Positions 52,116-59,749 of a stretch of DNA of 64,000 bases are shown in pieces. The position numbers and the translations under genes are program-made. The DNA lies in assembly GCF_013426895.1 (NCBI RefSeq), contig NZ_AP023177.1:372001-436000 (forward strand). The letters are read 5' to 3'. A model generated the notes under the pieces. That model saw only the letters and a program-made list of their open reading frames with translations. It had not been told where the DNA came from and did no database searches. Each line of letters opens with the position of its first letter. The stretch's first letter is position 1. The stretch comes from Paraburkholderia largidicola. Lineage in GTDB: Bacteria; Pseudomonadota; Gammaproteobacteria; Burkholderiales; Burkholderiaceae.

Positions 52116-52340
52116 ATGGCTTCGTTTCAGGTTCTCGTGGGTGGCTTTGCTATCGTCGCAACCAACGGCGCCGAAGGTGGCCGTCAACGGGTAGGCAAGT
52201 CAGAGGCGGTTGCGTTCGACGTGATCGATCGGACCGCCAGCGGCAACACGGCATACGCTTGCCGCGACAAATCGTTTGTGGATGCGTGGGATTTTTGCGC
52301 GCATCGTCTTCTTGTTACCGCGACCCCTCGGCCGCACTGA
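52116..52340 (+). CDS. Small hypothetical protein
   Basis: A 74-residue protein starting MASFQVLVGGFAIVATNGAE and containing DVIDRTASGNTAYACRDKSF. GGAG precedes the ATG. It is compact, probably beta-rich, with two cysteines. A strong terminator begins 14 bp after its stop, so the gene is a complete short unit. No family recognised. Confidence 0.6.
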   Translation: MASFQVLVGGFAIVATNGAEGGRQRVGKSEAVAFDVIDRTASGNTAYACRDKSFVDAWDFCAHRLLVTATPRPH

Positions 52341-52354
52341 TCCGCTAAAGCGAA

Positions 52355-52390
52355 ACGGCTCCCCCAGATATTGGGGGAGCCGTTTTTTTT
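52355..52390 (+). terminator. Strong intrinsic terminator
   Basis: CGGCTCCCCCA-GATAT-TGGGGGAGCCG followed by eight T. It separates the rightward small gene from the leftward membrane genes. Confidence 0.92.
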
Positions 52391-52406
52391 CGTCCGCGCG
52401 TTCCGT

Positions 52407-52667
52407 TCATCGCATGATCGCCAGGCAAACTGCAATGACGACCGCGAAAACTTTCCACATACGCCACAGCCCGCTGGACCATATAGCGCCGGCGGCGCCA
52501 GCGAAGAGGAGCACGACGCACAGGTTGTTATTGACATGCATGCTTGAGAGCATTGCACCGAACCACCAGAGCGCGAGCGAAGCGCCAAAGATGATAGCCC
52601 GGCGCGTGAAGACCGGTAGCGCCATGAACTTCGTATAGTACCTGGTCAGTCGATCGGAAGCGTTCAA
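52407..52667 (-). CDS. Small membrane protein, TTG start
   Basis: An 86-residue protein with two or three hydrophobic segments (AIIFGASLALWWFGAMLS, LCVVLLFAGAAGAIWSS, MWKVFAVVIAVCLAIMR). TTG 52667 is chosen because AGGAGG lies five bases upstream, inside the end of the preceding gene, whose stop (52668) abuts this start. An internal ATG at 52625 lacks such a site. No family recognised; such paired small membrane proteins are common in conjugative plasmids. Confidence 0.6.
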   Translation of the reverse strand: MNASDRLTRYYTKFMALPVFTRRAIIFGASLALWWFGAMLSSMHVNNNLCVVLLFAGAAGAIWSSGLWRMWKVFAVVIAVCLAIMR

Positions 52668-52823
52668 TTACTCCTCCTTGTTCTTTGCGAAGTGTTCCAC
52701 GACATTCAGGCTCTTCCAGCCCGCAACGCCGGCCGCGATGACGGTCGAAATAAAGAGCCACGAGCGCGGCTCGGTCAGTGGCAGACCATGGCGCACGATT
52801 TCGAAAAACTCCAGCATATTCAT
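52668..52823 (-). CDS. Tiny membrane protein
   Basis: A 51-residue frame: MNMLEFFEIVRHGLPLTEPR, then a membrane span SWLFISTVIAAGVAGW and the charged end VEHFAKNKEE. Its stop codon abuts the TTG start of the next gene, and its last codons carry that gene's AGGAGG site, so the pair is coupled. GGGGAT lies ahead of ATG 52823. A TTGACT-type motif lies about 70 bp upstream. Function unknown. Confidence 0.55.
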   Translation of the reverse strand: MNMLEFFEIVRHGLPLTEPRSWLFISTVIAAGVAGWKSLNVVEHFAKNKEE

Positions 52824-52889
52824 CCCCTCGGTGGTGATTGACGCATCGATGCACCGCGCGTCGCGCGATGAACATCGAAGTCATGAACC

Positions 52890-52916
52890 ATCTTCGCATC
52901 TCTGTAGCGAAGTCAA
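52890..52916 (-). promoter_or_regulatory. Weaker promoter-like motif before 52823 gene
   Basis: Leftward CTTGACTTCG with TTGACT at 52916-52911, a 15-bp spacer and GAAGAT at 52895-52890. The -10 is poor, but the -35 context TTGACTTCG matches the copies at 47836 and 54531. Confidence 0.4.
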
Positions 52917-52932
52917 GTCGCCCGCCGCGCAT

Positions 52933-53301
52933 TCAGAAGTAGCTGCCGAAAGCATCGACGAGCTGGTCGACGTCGTGCGCAGAGCGCTCGTCGCTCTCGT
53001 TGACCAGGGCAATGTTGTTGATCCTCGGAGCTTCCGGCTCATCAATACGCGTCGGCGTTTCGGGTTGACTCCGGGAAGTCGGCGAAGCGGCAAGGCGGTT
53101 GTCTCGCGCGGCGGGGTAAATCGTGCCCGCGTCGGCCTGCTGCGCCGTTGCTACGACAGCAGCCCCCCGAAGCGCTGCTTCGGCGAGTGATCGAAGCAGC
53201 GCCGCGCGGACCCTGGCCGAGCCAGCCTGACTGAGCTTCTCGTACAGGAGAGGCGTGGTCACCGCGTCGATGACCAGCTTCATGTCGAACTTGTCGTTCA
53301 T
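52933..53301 (-). CDS. Probable adaptor protein of the actin-type partition locus
   Basis: A 122-residue protein: the first ~55 residues are helical and conserved-looking (FDMKLVIDAVTTPLLYEKLS, RVRAALLRSLAEAALRG), and the rest is a disordered linker ending in an acidic tail (AHDVDQLVDAFGSYF). Its start overlaps the stop of the ParM-like gene as ATGA. In parMR and stbAB loci the second small gene encodes the centromere-binding adaptor, so a ParR/StbB-like role is inferred from position and size, not from clear similarity. Confidence 0.6.
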   Translation of the reverse strand: MNDKFDMKLVIDAVTTPLLYEKLSQAGSARVRAALLRSLAEAALRGAAVVATAQQADAGTIYPAARDNRLAASPTSRSQPETPTRIDEPEAPRINNIALVNESDERSAHDVDQLVDAFGSYF

Positions 53302-54314
53302 GCTTTCGCGGCCGCGCGCTCGCGGGTCAGGCCCGCCTCGCCGACGATCAGGAAGCCCTTTGCATTGGCCGTGCAGGGCGAGTCGATGACTTCGAGCGTC
53401 ACGCGCGGGAACGCCTTGCGGATGGCGGCCGCATACAGTGCGCCGCCGCCGCCCGACAGGATGATCGAGCGCACGTTCGTGAGCAGGCCGACGCTGTTTT
53501 GCATTTCCTTGACCACACCGGCGATAACAGGCTGTGAGCGTTCGAGGTAGGGATCGAGGTCGATATCGTTGCCGTAGAAGAAGAATGGCTTGCGCTCACG
53601 AAGCGCCTTGTCGATCAGTTCGATATCTTCGACCTGCTCGTCCTCGTCTTTCTTGATAAGTCCGGCGATGTGTTGATAGATCTGTGAAGCGCCACCCGGA
53701 AGGCCGTGACTGCGCTTGTCGTCCATCGTGAACCCGTTGGCATAAACCCAGTCGGTCGTGAAATAGCCCACGTCGATCACCAGATGCGCGCTATCGCGAC
53801 CGAACTCGCTCTGCCGGTTCGCGGACGCGGCGACGAGCGAGCCAAGCGGCTGCGGAATCACCACAACCTTGTCGATCGAGATGCGACCCGGGCCGTAGTC
53901 GAACGTGCCAGTAAAGCGGTCGCGCAACGCCCCCGAGTACTTCTTCATGTTGTGGACGGGCAGGCCCAGCACCAGTCGCTCGATCTGGGTGACGCCCGCG
54001 AAGTGGATCGCGCCGAAGAGCAGGGCGGCGTAGTTATCGGACAAAACAAAATCGTTGGACAGCGCGCGTCCTGTTTTGCCATACGCGGCCGTGAGCGAGA
54101 CGTCGGGGCCCACCTCGTATTCGATCTGCTCGATGACGATCGTTGCGACCTTGCGTGCGGCGAGCACGCTATCGCCATAGCCGGACAGAGCGTGACTGGC
54201 AGCGAGCGGCGCAAGCGAAGGAAACATGCCGGTGGCGATGGTGCCGCTTGCCGCACGGTGCGCATATTTGGTGTTGCCGTAACCGACGTCGATTGCGAAG
54301 ACCGAAGTTTTCAA
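53298..54314 (-). CDS. Actin-like plasmid segregation ATPase (ParM/StbA-like)
   Basis: A 338-residue actin-fold protein with phosphate-1 motif FAIDVGYGNTKYA (residues about 6-18), phosphate-2 motif LVIDVGYFTTDWV (about 178-190) and adenosine motif IILSGGGGALYAA. Such proteins polymerise to push plasmid copies apart. It may belong to the ParM-like group found in PRTRC or StbA loci. It begins the two-gene leftward unit, and upstream lies a cluster of CTATCAG/CTGACA inverted repeats likely to be its centromere. Confidence 0.85.
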   Translation of the reverse strand: MKTSVFAIDVGYGNTKYAHRAASGTIATGMFPSLAPLAASHALSGYGDSVLAARKVATIVIEQIEYEVGPDVSLTAAYGKTGRALSNDFVLSDNYAALLFGAIHFAGVTQIERLVLGLPVHNMKKYSGALRDRFTGTFDYGPGRISIDKVVVIPQPLGSLVAASANRQSEFGRDSAHLVIDVGYFTTDWVYANGFTMDDKRSHGLPGGASQIYQHIAGLIKKDEDEQVEDIELIDKALRERKPFFFYGNDIDLDPYLERSQPVIAGVVKEMQNSVGLLTNVRSIILSGGGGALYAAAIRKAFPRVTLEVIDSPCTANAKGFLIVGEAGLTRERAAAKA

Positions 54315-54350
54315 GATGACTCCATGCGTTAGGTGAGCCGCGCACCGAAG

Positions 54351-54492
54351 TGTCAGAAAACTGATAGAAAACTATCAGTTTGAATCGCCTCAGTCACGCG
54401 GGGCCGACGAACTATCAGATATCTGACAGATAAGTGTCAGTTCGAATGTTGCGTCGGATCTGTCGGAGCAAACTGACACTTTTCTGTCAGTT
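54351..54492. repeat. Inverted-repeat cluster, probable centromere of the ParM-like system
   Basis: At least eight AACTG(A/T)(C/T)AG-like units: perfect palindromes AACTGATAG-AAAA-CTATCAGTT (54359-54380) and AACTGACA-CTTTTC-TGTCAGTT (54471-54492), with further copies at 54351, 54411, 54423 and 54435. They lie between the actin-like gene and its promoter motif, as in parC sites of type II partition loci, where the adaptor also represses transcription. Confidence 0.75.
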
Positions 54493-54504
54493 CTACCTGG
54501 TTTC

Positions 54505-54531
54505 AGTCTAGCGAGCGCGAAGCGAAGTCAA
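54505..54531 (-). promoter_or_regulatory. Promoter-like motif of the ParM-like operon
   Basis: Leftward TTGACT (54531-54526), 15-bp spacer, TAGACT (54510-54505), followed by GAAA. Transcription would start inside or just before the inverted-repeat cluster. Confidence 0.6.
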
Positions 54532-54698
54532 GTCAACGAAAGCCGACCGGTTCTGCCCATCTTTTGACGTGCGCCGCTTGCGCACGTGGGCTTATTCTCG
54601 GCGTACCTACCGCGTCCCTGACGCATCGAATGCGAGTGCAAGGCACACGCACGTCTAGACCCTTTGCCCGCAACGGGCCAGCAGTACCCCACTGACCG

Positions 54699-54723
54699 GG
54701 CCGCACAGTGATGCGGCCTTTTT
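54699..54723 (+). terminator. Orphan rightward terminator
   Basis: GGCCGCA-CAGTGA-TGCGGCC followed by TTTTT. No rightward protein gene ends here: the previous ~2.3 kb is leftward genes and regulatory DNA. It may end a small RNA starting in the ParM-like promoter region. Confidence 0.7.
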
Positions 54724-55475
54724 CTGAAGTAAATCAAGTGCCAGTCGATCCACGTTGAGGACCACTGGACAGTGCGATATCCATACGATTGGCGGCGGTT
54801 TGCCGCGTTGTGGCGCGTTGAGGACATGTGGAGAGGCCGGACACCGGACACTTTCCATGCCTCAGCAGCGTCTGTACACGCCCTTACAGCTACGGCTGGG
54901 TGCGCTCACGAAGCCCCAAACACGGCGGCGGAGATGAGCGGGCTTGGGGGCGGGGGAAGCCTTGCGGACCGGCAGAAACCGGATCAACCGCGATTCCCTG
55001 ACGGAAGAGGACACGGCGCGCGCGGCCGTACACAAAACGCGTACAGGTATTACCCGGCATTTAGCACCGGTCGGAGATCCGCGAAGCGGAACACGGCTCG
55101 GAGGCGCGAAAGCGTCGTGCTGGCAGGGTAGCCACGAAGCTGCATCGCGTGGGTAGTGCACCGCGCAGCGCGAAGGCAGAGATGCCCCGCGTGGAATACG
55201 TCAGTGGTGGATTGCGCGAAGCGCGATTCGGACTGGCAGGCAGCAGGTTGGACAGTCGGATTGCATGTTCTTCCCATGCAAACTGGCCGATCGGATGGAA
55301 TCGCTAAAGGATCGGAAGGCAGGACCCAAGCGACGGGGATACGGCGCAGCCGCACAGTAGCGGCGAACCGCAGGCCCGGGAGGTCGAGTGACGGTATCAG
55401 GTAGGGTTGCCGCGATCGACGGGCGACAACGAAACAACGAGGCATCGCGGCGCGGGGCCGCGGCGGAGGTATCGG
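54724..55475. other. Spacer with many small hairpins before the recombinase
   Basis: About 750 bp with no supported gene. Several GC hairpins occur, such as CCGCGAAGCGG (55079-55089) and GCGCGAAGCGC (55214-55224), giving a structured-RNA or recombination-site appearance. No att core could be identified. Confidence 0.45.
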
Positions 55476-56612
55476 ATGGCCGCAATATTGAATGTGCGCG
55501 CAATAGTCAATGGATACAGGTTTGGACCTGAATTCAGGGATGCGCTGCTCAAACTTTTCGATGAGAACGTCTCACGCGTCCACAGCACTACACGGATAAG
55601 CAACCGCGCTTTGTCCATCAAGACACAGGAGTATCGCGCGGCGAAACTGTGCAAAGCTTTCAAGGAACTGCGCGAGGGCGGGTTCGCGCTTCAGTCGCCG
55701 TGGTCGCTCAAGCACAAGCACGTGCAACATCTGGTCGATACGTGGATCGCTGCGGGACAGAGCGGGGGCACGATCGAGAACAAGCTGACGTATCTTCGCG
55801 CGCTCGCGCAGTGGATGGGCAAGACGAACCTGATCGGCTCGCTTGACGACTATGCGGACCGGGAAGCGCTCGGCCTGAAGCGAAGTTATGTAGCAACAGA
55901 AGATAAATCGTGGGCGGCGCACGGTGTCGACGCGGTGGCGAAGATCGAGGAGATCGCGCAAACGTGTCCGTATACAGCCGTGCAACTGAAACTGCAGGCG
56001 GCGTTTGGTTTGCGCATCGAAGAGAGTTTTATGCTTCGACCGGCGGAAGCAGCGCGTAACCCAAGGATGCTGGCGGTGACGCGTGGCACGAAGGGAGGCA
56101 GGCCGCGTGAGGTGCCCGTCGAGACGAAGATTGGAATACTGGAAGAAGCGGCGAGGCTCAGTAACGGGTTGACGGGATCGACGGTTCCGGCCGATCGGAC
56201 GATAAGCCAATGGCGTGACTGGTACTACTACGTACTTGGAAAGCACGGCGTCACCAAAAGAGGCATGGGCATCACGAGTCACGGTCTTCGGCATGAGTAT
56301 CTGCAGACGCTCTATAAGGAGACGACAGGCGTGGAGGCTCCAATCAAGCGAGCTGGTGAGCGCCCAGACCCGCAACTTCACGAAGAGGCAATGCGCCGCG
56401 TTGTAGAAGCCGCGGGTCACTCGCGTCTGACGAAGTCGGGTGCATACCTTTCGACATTCGCGATGCAGGACCGGATGCAACGGAAGCTGCCGACGGTCGA
56501 CGAAGCGCGGGACGCTTTGAAGGCAGCGGCTGGCAACAAGAGTCACGCGGCGAAGGCTCTGGGCATTTCCCGGCAGGGACTGTACCGGATTCTTGGCGCG
56601 GGCGAAAAGTGA
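55476..56612 (+). CDS. Tyrosine recombinase with C-terminal HTH
   Basis: A 378-residue integrase-type recombinase from ATG 55476 with GGAGG upstream. The SAM-like DNA-binding domain lies at about 40-145. Catalytic residues can be placed: R180 (FGLRIEES), the Lys in GTKGGRPREVPV, H269 and R272 (HGLRHEY), H315 (GHSRL) and Y324 (GAYLS). The last ~27 residues (NKSHAAKALGISRQGLYRIL) form a Fis-like HTH, an uncommon addition. It may resolve replicon multimers or act on an unknown site. The frame from 55407 is longer but lacks support. Confidence 0.88.
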   Translation: MAAILNVRAIVNGYRFGPEFRDALLKLFDENVSRVHSTTRISNRALSIKTQEYRAAKLCKAFKELREGGFALQSPWSLKHKHVQHLVDTWIAAGQSGGTIENKLTYLRALAQWMGKTNLIGSLDDYADREALGLKRSYVATEDKSWAAHGVDAVAKIEEIAQTCPYTAVQLKLQAAFGLRIEESFMLRPAEAARNPRMLAVTRGTKGGRPREVPVETKIGILEEAARLSNGLTGSTVPADRTISQWRDWYYYVLGKHGVTKRGMGITSHGLRHEYLQTLYKETTGVEAPIKRAGERPDPQLHEEAMRRVVEAAGHSRLTKSGAYLSTFAMQDRMQRKLPTVDEARDALKAAAGNKSHAAKALGISRQGLYRILGAGEK

Positions 56613-56749
56613 GGCTAAGATTCGTCCTTCCCGTGGAATGGACCGCGATATTGTGTGTCATACGCCCCACTGAGAGAGCTGGCGTTGCCGCACAATGAAT
56701 TGTCTCTCAGGTTCTGACATCGGCCCTCGGAATGTGTCAGGACTTTTTG

Positions 56750-56779
56750 AAGCCGGCTCTTTGCAGCCGGCTTTTTTTT
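56750..56779 (+). terminator. Terminator after the recombinase gene
   Basis: AAGCCGGC-TCTTTGC-AGCCGGCTT-type stem (arms AAGCCGGC 56750-56757 and GCCGGCTT 56765-56772) with a T run to 56779, 138 bp after the stop. Confidence 0.85.
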
Positions 56780-57146
56780 GCGCTTTTTCCGTCGCTCATC
56801 GGCCAGTCTGGCACGGACGATCCCTGGTCGGCCATGAACGGACGGCCGGGGTGTTCGTCCAGTTTTGTTGGCGAACCTCCGATGCGCCCCGCTCAACGAC
56901 CGGTTTGCAGCGAGCGAATTGCGCTTGGCACTGCCTCGACCCGGCCAGAAAGAGCCACCCGTGTCAATGACGAACGCCTCGCTTGGAGGTCGCTTTACGG
57001 ATGGATAGCGGTCAGAGAGAACACTTCAATAGTTCGCGCGGCGCTATCCGATACAGGAATCCGTAGATTCGATCCATACGCGAGCGGTCTTGGCTTCTTG
57101 CGCAAGTAGGGGAGGGCTCGCGAGATCGTGGCGGCTGAGCGTGACG
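56780..57146. other. Spacer without a supported gene
   Basis: About 370 bp. A rightward frame (56732-57109) overlaps the terminator and has no recognisable features. Nothing else was seen. Confidence 0.5.
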
Positions 57147-57794
57147 TCAAAGCCTGGCAGCATTTCGCTGTTCCCTTGCGTGAATGCGCAATTCTGTACT
57201 GGATTGGCGAAGGATATGTAGTGCGGACGTCAACGCAAGCGCCGACATGATCGCTGCAACGGCGAGGTCGGGCCAGGCAGATCCGGTCCCGAAAACTCCG
57301 AGCGTAGCCAACAGAACCGCGACGTTCCCAAACACATCATTACGGGTGCACAGCCAGACACTGCGCATGTTGCTATCTCCTTCACGGTAGCGGAACAGTA
57401 GTCCTGCTACGGCAGCATTGGCGAGAAGTGCGCACGTTCCGACAATCCCCATGGTAGGCACGCTCGGCACCGGGTCTGTGAAGAGATGCCAGGCCGCCAG
57501 ACCCAGAACCCAGACCCCGAATACCAGCATCGATACCGCCTTGAGTCGGGACGCGTGCGCGCGAGCGCCGAGGCTCAATTCCAGCACGGCGAGGCTGATA
57601 CCGTAATTGGCCGCGTCGCCGAGAAAGTCAAGTGAATCCGCCAGCAGCGACACTGATCTGCCACCGAGGCCCGACAAGACTTCGACGCCGAACATGATGC
57701 AATTGATAACCAGCGCGACCCAGAGCAATCTGCGATAGCCTTCGCGTTGCTGGTCGTGCCCGTTGTCACACTGATGACAGCATTGGCCCGGCAT
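57147..57794 (-). CDS. Cation diffusion facilitator (metal efflux)
   Basis: A 215-residue inner-membrane protein of the CDF family with five to six spans. The metal-site motifs are LLADSLDFLGDAANY (about residues 50-64) and NDVFGNVAV (about 152-160). The N-terminus has a possible metal-binding CCHQCDNGH. CDF proteins exchange Zn, Co or Cd for protons. It lacks the long cytoplasmic C-terminal domain of ZitB/CzcD types, so it is a short form. Divergent from a MerR gene, with a MerR-type promoter between them. Confidence 0.88.
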   Translation of the reverse strand: MPGQCCHQCDNGHDQQREGYRRLLWVALVINCIMFGVEVLSGLGGRSVSLLADSLDFLGDAANYGISLAVLELSLGARAHASRLKAVSMLVFGVWVLGLAAWHLFTDPVPSVPTMGIVGTCALLANAAVAGLLFRYREGDSNMRSVWLCTRNDVFGNVAVLLATLGVFGTGSAWPDLAVAAIMSALALTSALHILRQSSTELRIHAREQRNAARL

Positions 57795-57824
57795 GGTGGT
57801 CTCCCGACGAATCCCGAATAGCGT

Positions 57825-57855
57825 ATCCTGAATCCTGTAGTCACTACAGGGTCAA
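57825..57855 (-). promoter_or_regulatory. MerR-type operator-promoter for the CDF gene
   Basis: Leftward TTGACC (57855-57850) and a long spacer of 19-20 bp holding the palindrome CCTGTAGT-C-ACTACAGG (57834-57850), then CAGGAT/AGGATA. The over-long spacer with a central dyad is the hallmark of promoters untwisted by metal-bound MerR proteins, and the sequence recalls PbrR/CadR sites. Confidence 0.8.
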
Positions 57856-57858
57856 GCC

Positions 57859-58287
57859 ATGACCACCATCTATTCGATCGGAGCGTTGAGCCAACTCTCG
57901 GGCGTCAACATTGAAACGATCCGCTACTACGAGAAGGTCGATCTGTTATCCGCCACTCGTCGCGACAGCAACGGGTATCGTCAATACGACGATGCCTCTA
58001 TGGCGCGCCTGGCATTCATTCGGCGTGGCCGCGAGCTCGGCTTCACTATCGATGAGATCCGTGATCTGGTCGCACTTGCGCACCACGCCGAGCGGCCTTG
58101 CGCGGATGCCGATCGTATGACTCGCGCCCATCTCGATGACATAGACGGCAAGATCCGTGACCTTCAGCGGATGCGGCGCGTGCTCCGGCAGGTCGCGGAT
58201 TGCAAAGGTCGGACAGCGGAGCACTGCGATCTACTCAGGGCACTCGCCGGGCCGGCAGTGCACTCCAGATCATCGAAGCGTGTCTGA
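57859..58287 (+). CDS. MerR-family metal-responsive regulator
   Basis: A 142-residue regulator. The winged HTH is at the N-terminus (YSIGALSQLSGVNIETIRYY), followed by a dimerisation helix. Candidate metal ligands are Cys in RPCADADRM (about residue 80) and in DCKGRTAEHCDLL (about 113-121), the pattern of CadR/PbrR/ZntR sensors of divalent metals. It is divergent from the CDF gene, and the operator lies directly upstream of its own start, so it controls both. The metal (Cd, Pb, Zn or Co) cannot be fixed by eye. Confidence 0.9.
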   Translation: MTTIYSIGALSQLSGVNIETIRYYEKVDLLSATRRDSNGYRQYDDASMARLAFIRRGRELGFTIDEIRDLVALAHHAERPCADADRMTRAHLDDIDGKIRDLQRMRRVLRQVADCKGRTAEHCDLLRALAGPAVHSRSSKRV

Positions 58288-58536
58288 TTGACCGCTTGCG
58301 TTTAACGCACGACAGCGCAACGGGCTGGAGGCGATCTCGGTCGACCGCGTCCGGCATTAGCGCTGCAAGGAATGCACTTTCGCTCATCAATCGTTCCGAA
58401 GGCAGAACCCGCTCCGCACGACGCAGCCGTTACTTCACATCAAGACATTAGAATGAATGTCCGGGCTTCCGACCGTTGTCTATGCACCCGACACCGCGTT
58501 ATGAATGCGAAATCCTCCTGAACGGGTTGTCAAGTT

Positions 58537-59001
58537 ATGCAAGCAGGAAACGAACGACGCAGGGGGCCGGCAGTGCTGCACAGCCTTGCTCAACGAGGGG
58601 GCACACGGATTCGCATCATGTTCGGGGTCGCGATCCTGTCTCTTTCGAGCGCGCTGATCATCTCAAAGATCATGACGAGACCCGATGAGGCCGGACGCAT
58701 CGCGGCAAAACAGGATATTGGCGAGCTGATGGACGCTCTGAATAGCTACCGTCGCGACAATGGCCGTTACCCGAGCGAGGCGCAAGGCCTGCATGCGCTG
58801 ATTGAAAAGCCGCACACCGAGCCGGTGCCGCATAACTGGAAGGAAGACGGCTATCTCGAGCGCTTACCGAACGATCCTTGGGGCAATGCATATCAGTATC
58901 TCAATCCGGGTGTGCATGGTGAGATCGACGTGTTAACCTATGGCAAGGACGCCAGGCAAGGCGGCGAAGGCGACGATGCCGATATAGGCTCATGGGAATA
59001 G
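58537..59001 (+). CDS. GspG-like type II secretion pseudopilin with altered leader motif
   Basis: A 154-residue protein whose body is GspG: SRPDEA-like RPDEAGRIAAKQDIGEL, NGRYPSEAQGLHALIEKPH, YLERLPNDPWGNAYQYLNPG and GDDADIGSW. The N-terminus reads QRGGTRIRIMFGVAILSLSS where GspG normally has RGFTLIEIM, so the conserved Glu5 and the usual cut site are lost. It is a lone gene without other gsp genes nearby. It may be decaying or specialised. Start choice (58537) is uncertain; there is no good ribosome site. Confidence 0.8.
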   Translation: MQAGNERRRGPAVLHSLAQRGGTRIRIMFGVAILSLSSALIISKIMTRPDEAGRIAAKQDIGELMDALNSYRRDNGRYPSEAQGLHALIEKPHTEPVPHNWKEDGYLERLPNDPWGNAYQYLNPGVHGEIDVLTYGKDARQGGEGDDADIGSWE

Positions 59002-59749
59002 TCCATCGACATCCCCTCAGGGAACAGATCGGTGGTGTTCGCCGACTAATGTGCTAGCCATATCCCGTGGCGCTCGCCACAGGAGAGCGCTTGGCAGGCC
59101 GAAGCCGCTGGACTCCACACGACATGACTGGCCGGCTGGCAGACACTGCTATGGCCCGCCGGCGATTCGAACTTTGCCGGAGCGCACATTCAATCGCATC
59201 TCGAGTCGGTCAAAATTTGTATACTGCGTATCAGGCAGCAAGGTGTCTCAACAGGCACGGTATGCTCTTGTGTTACTTCGTTTTGAGCCAGCGCCATTCC
59301 GGGATTACGACTGGTCGTGAATTAATATTCTCAGCCAATGCCTTCGCATCGCAAGGTTAGACTGAAGGCTTTGAGGTGGAAGATTGCCATAACTGCCGCA
59401 ATGATACGTCTCGTCAAGCCGGAGCAAGGTGGAGCGGGCGATGGCATCCTTTTTGGGCTTGTATCGATGTCCGCGTCGTACCCGCTTACACAACACTGGT
59501 CAGCTCGCCTGACATGGAATCGTGTTATGACTCGCTATAGTCGTGATGCCGTTGTGATTCTCGGAGGCATTCGCCACTGCTTCTAACTCACGGACAGTGC
59601 ACTTATAGCCGCGGCCAATTCCCTCTTCAGTCGTTCCGAACTGTTACATGAGGGGGTATCGTCCGCATAGTGATATATGTGAAATCGGACCGTTCCTACA
59701 TGCTCGGTTGCGTCTGCAGTTCACGACAGTCCCGCACGCTGTTTTACGG
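59002..59749. other. Spacer without a supported gene
   Basis: About 750 bp with only short frames. Base composition is a little lower in GC than the backbone. No repeats, terminators or RNA genes were recognised. Confidence 0.5.

Noticed and set aside
56732..57109. Rightward 125-codon frame
   Set aside because: It starts inside a terminator and has no recognisable features.
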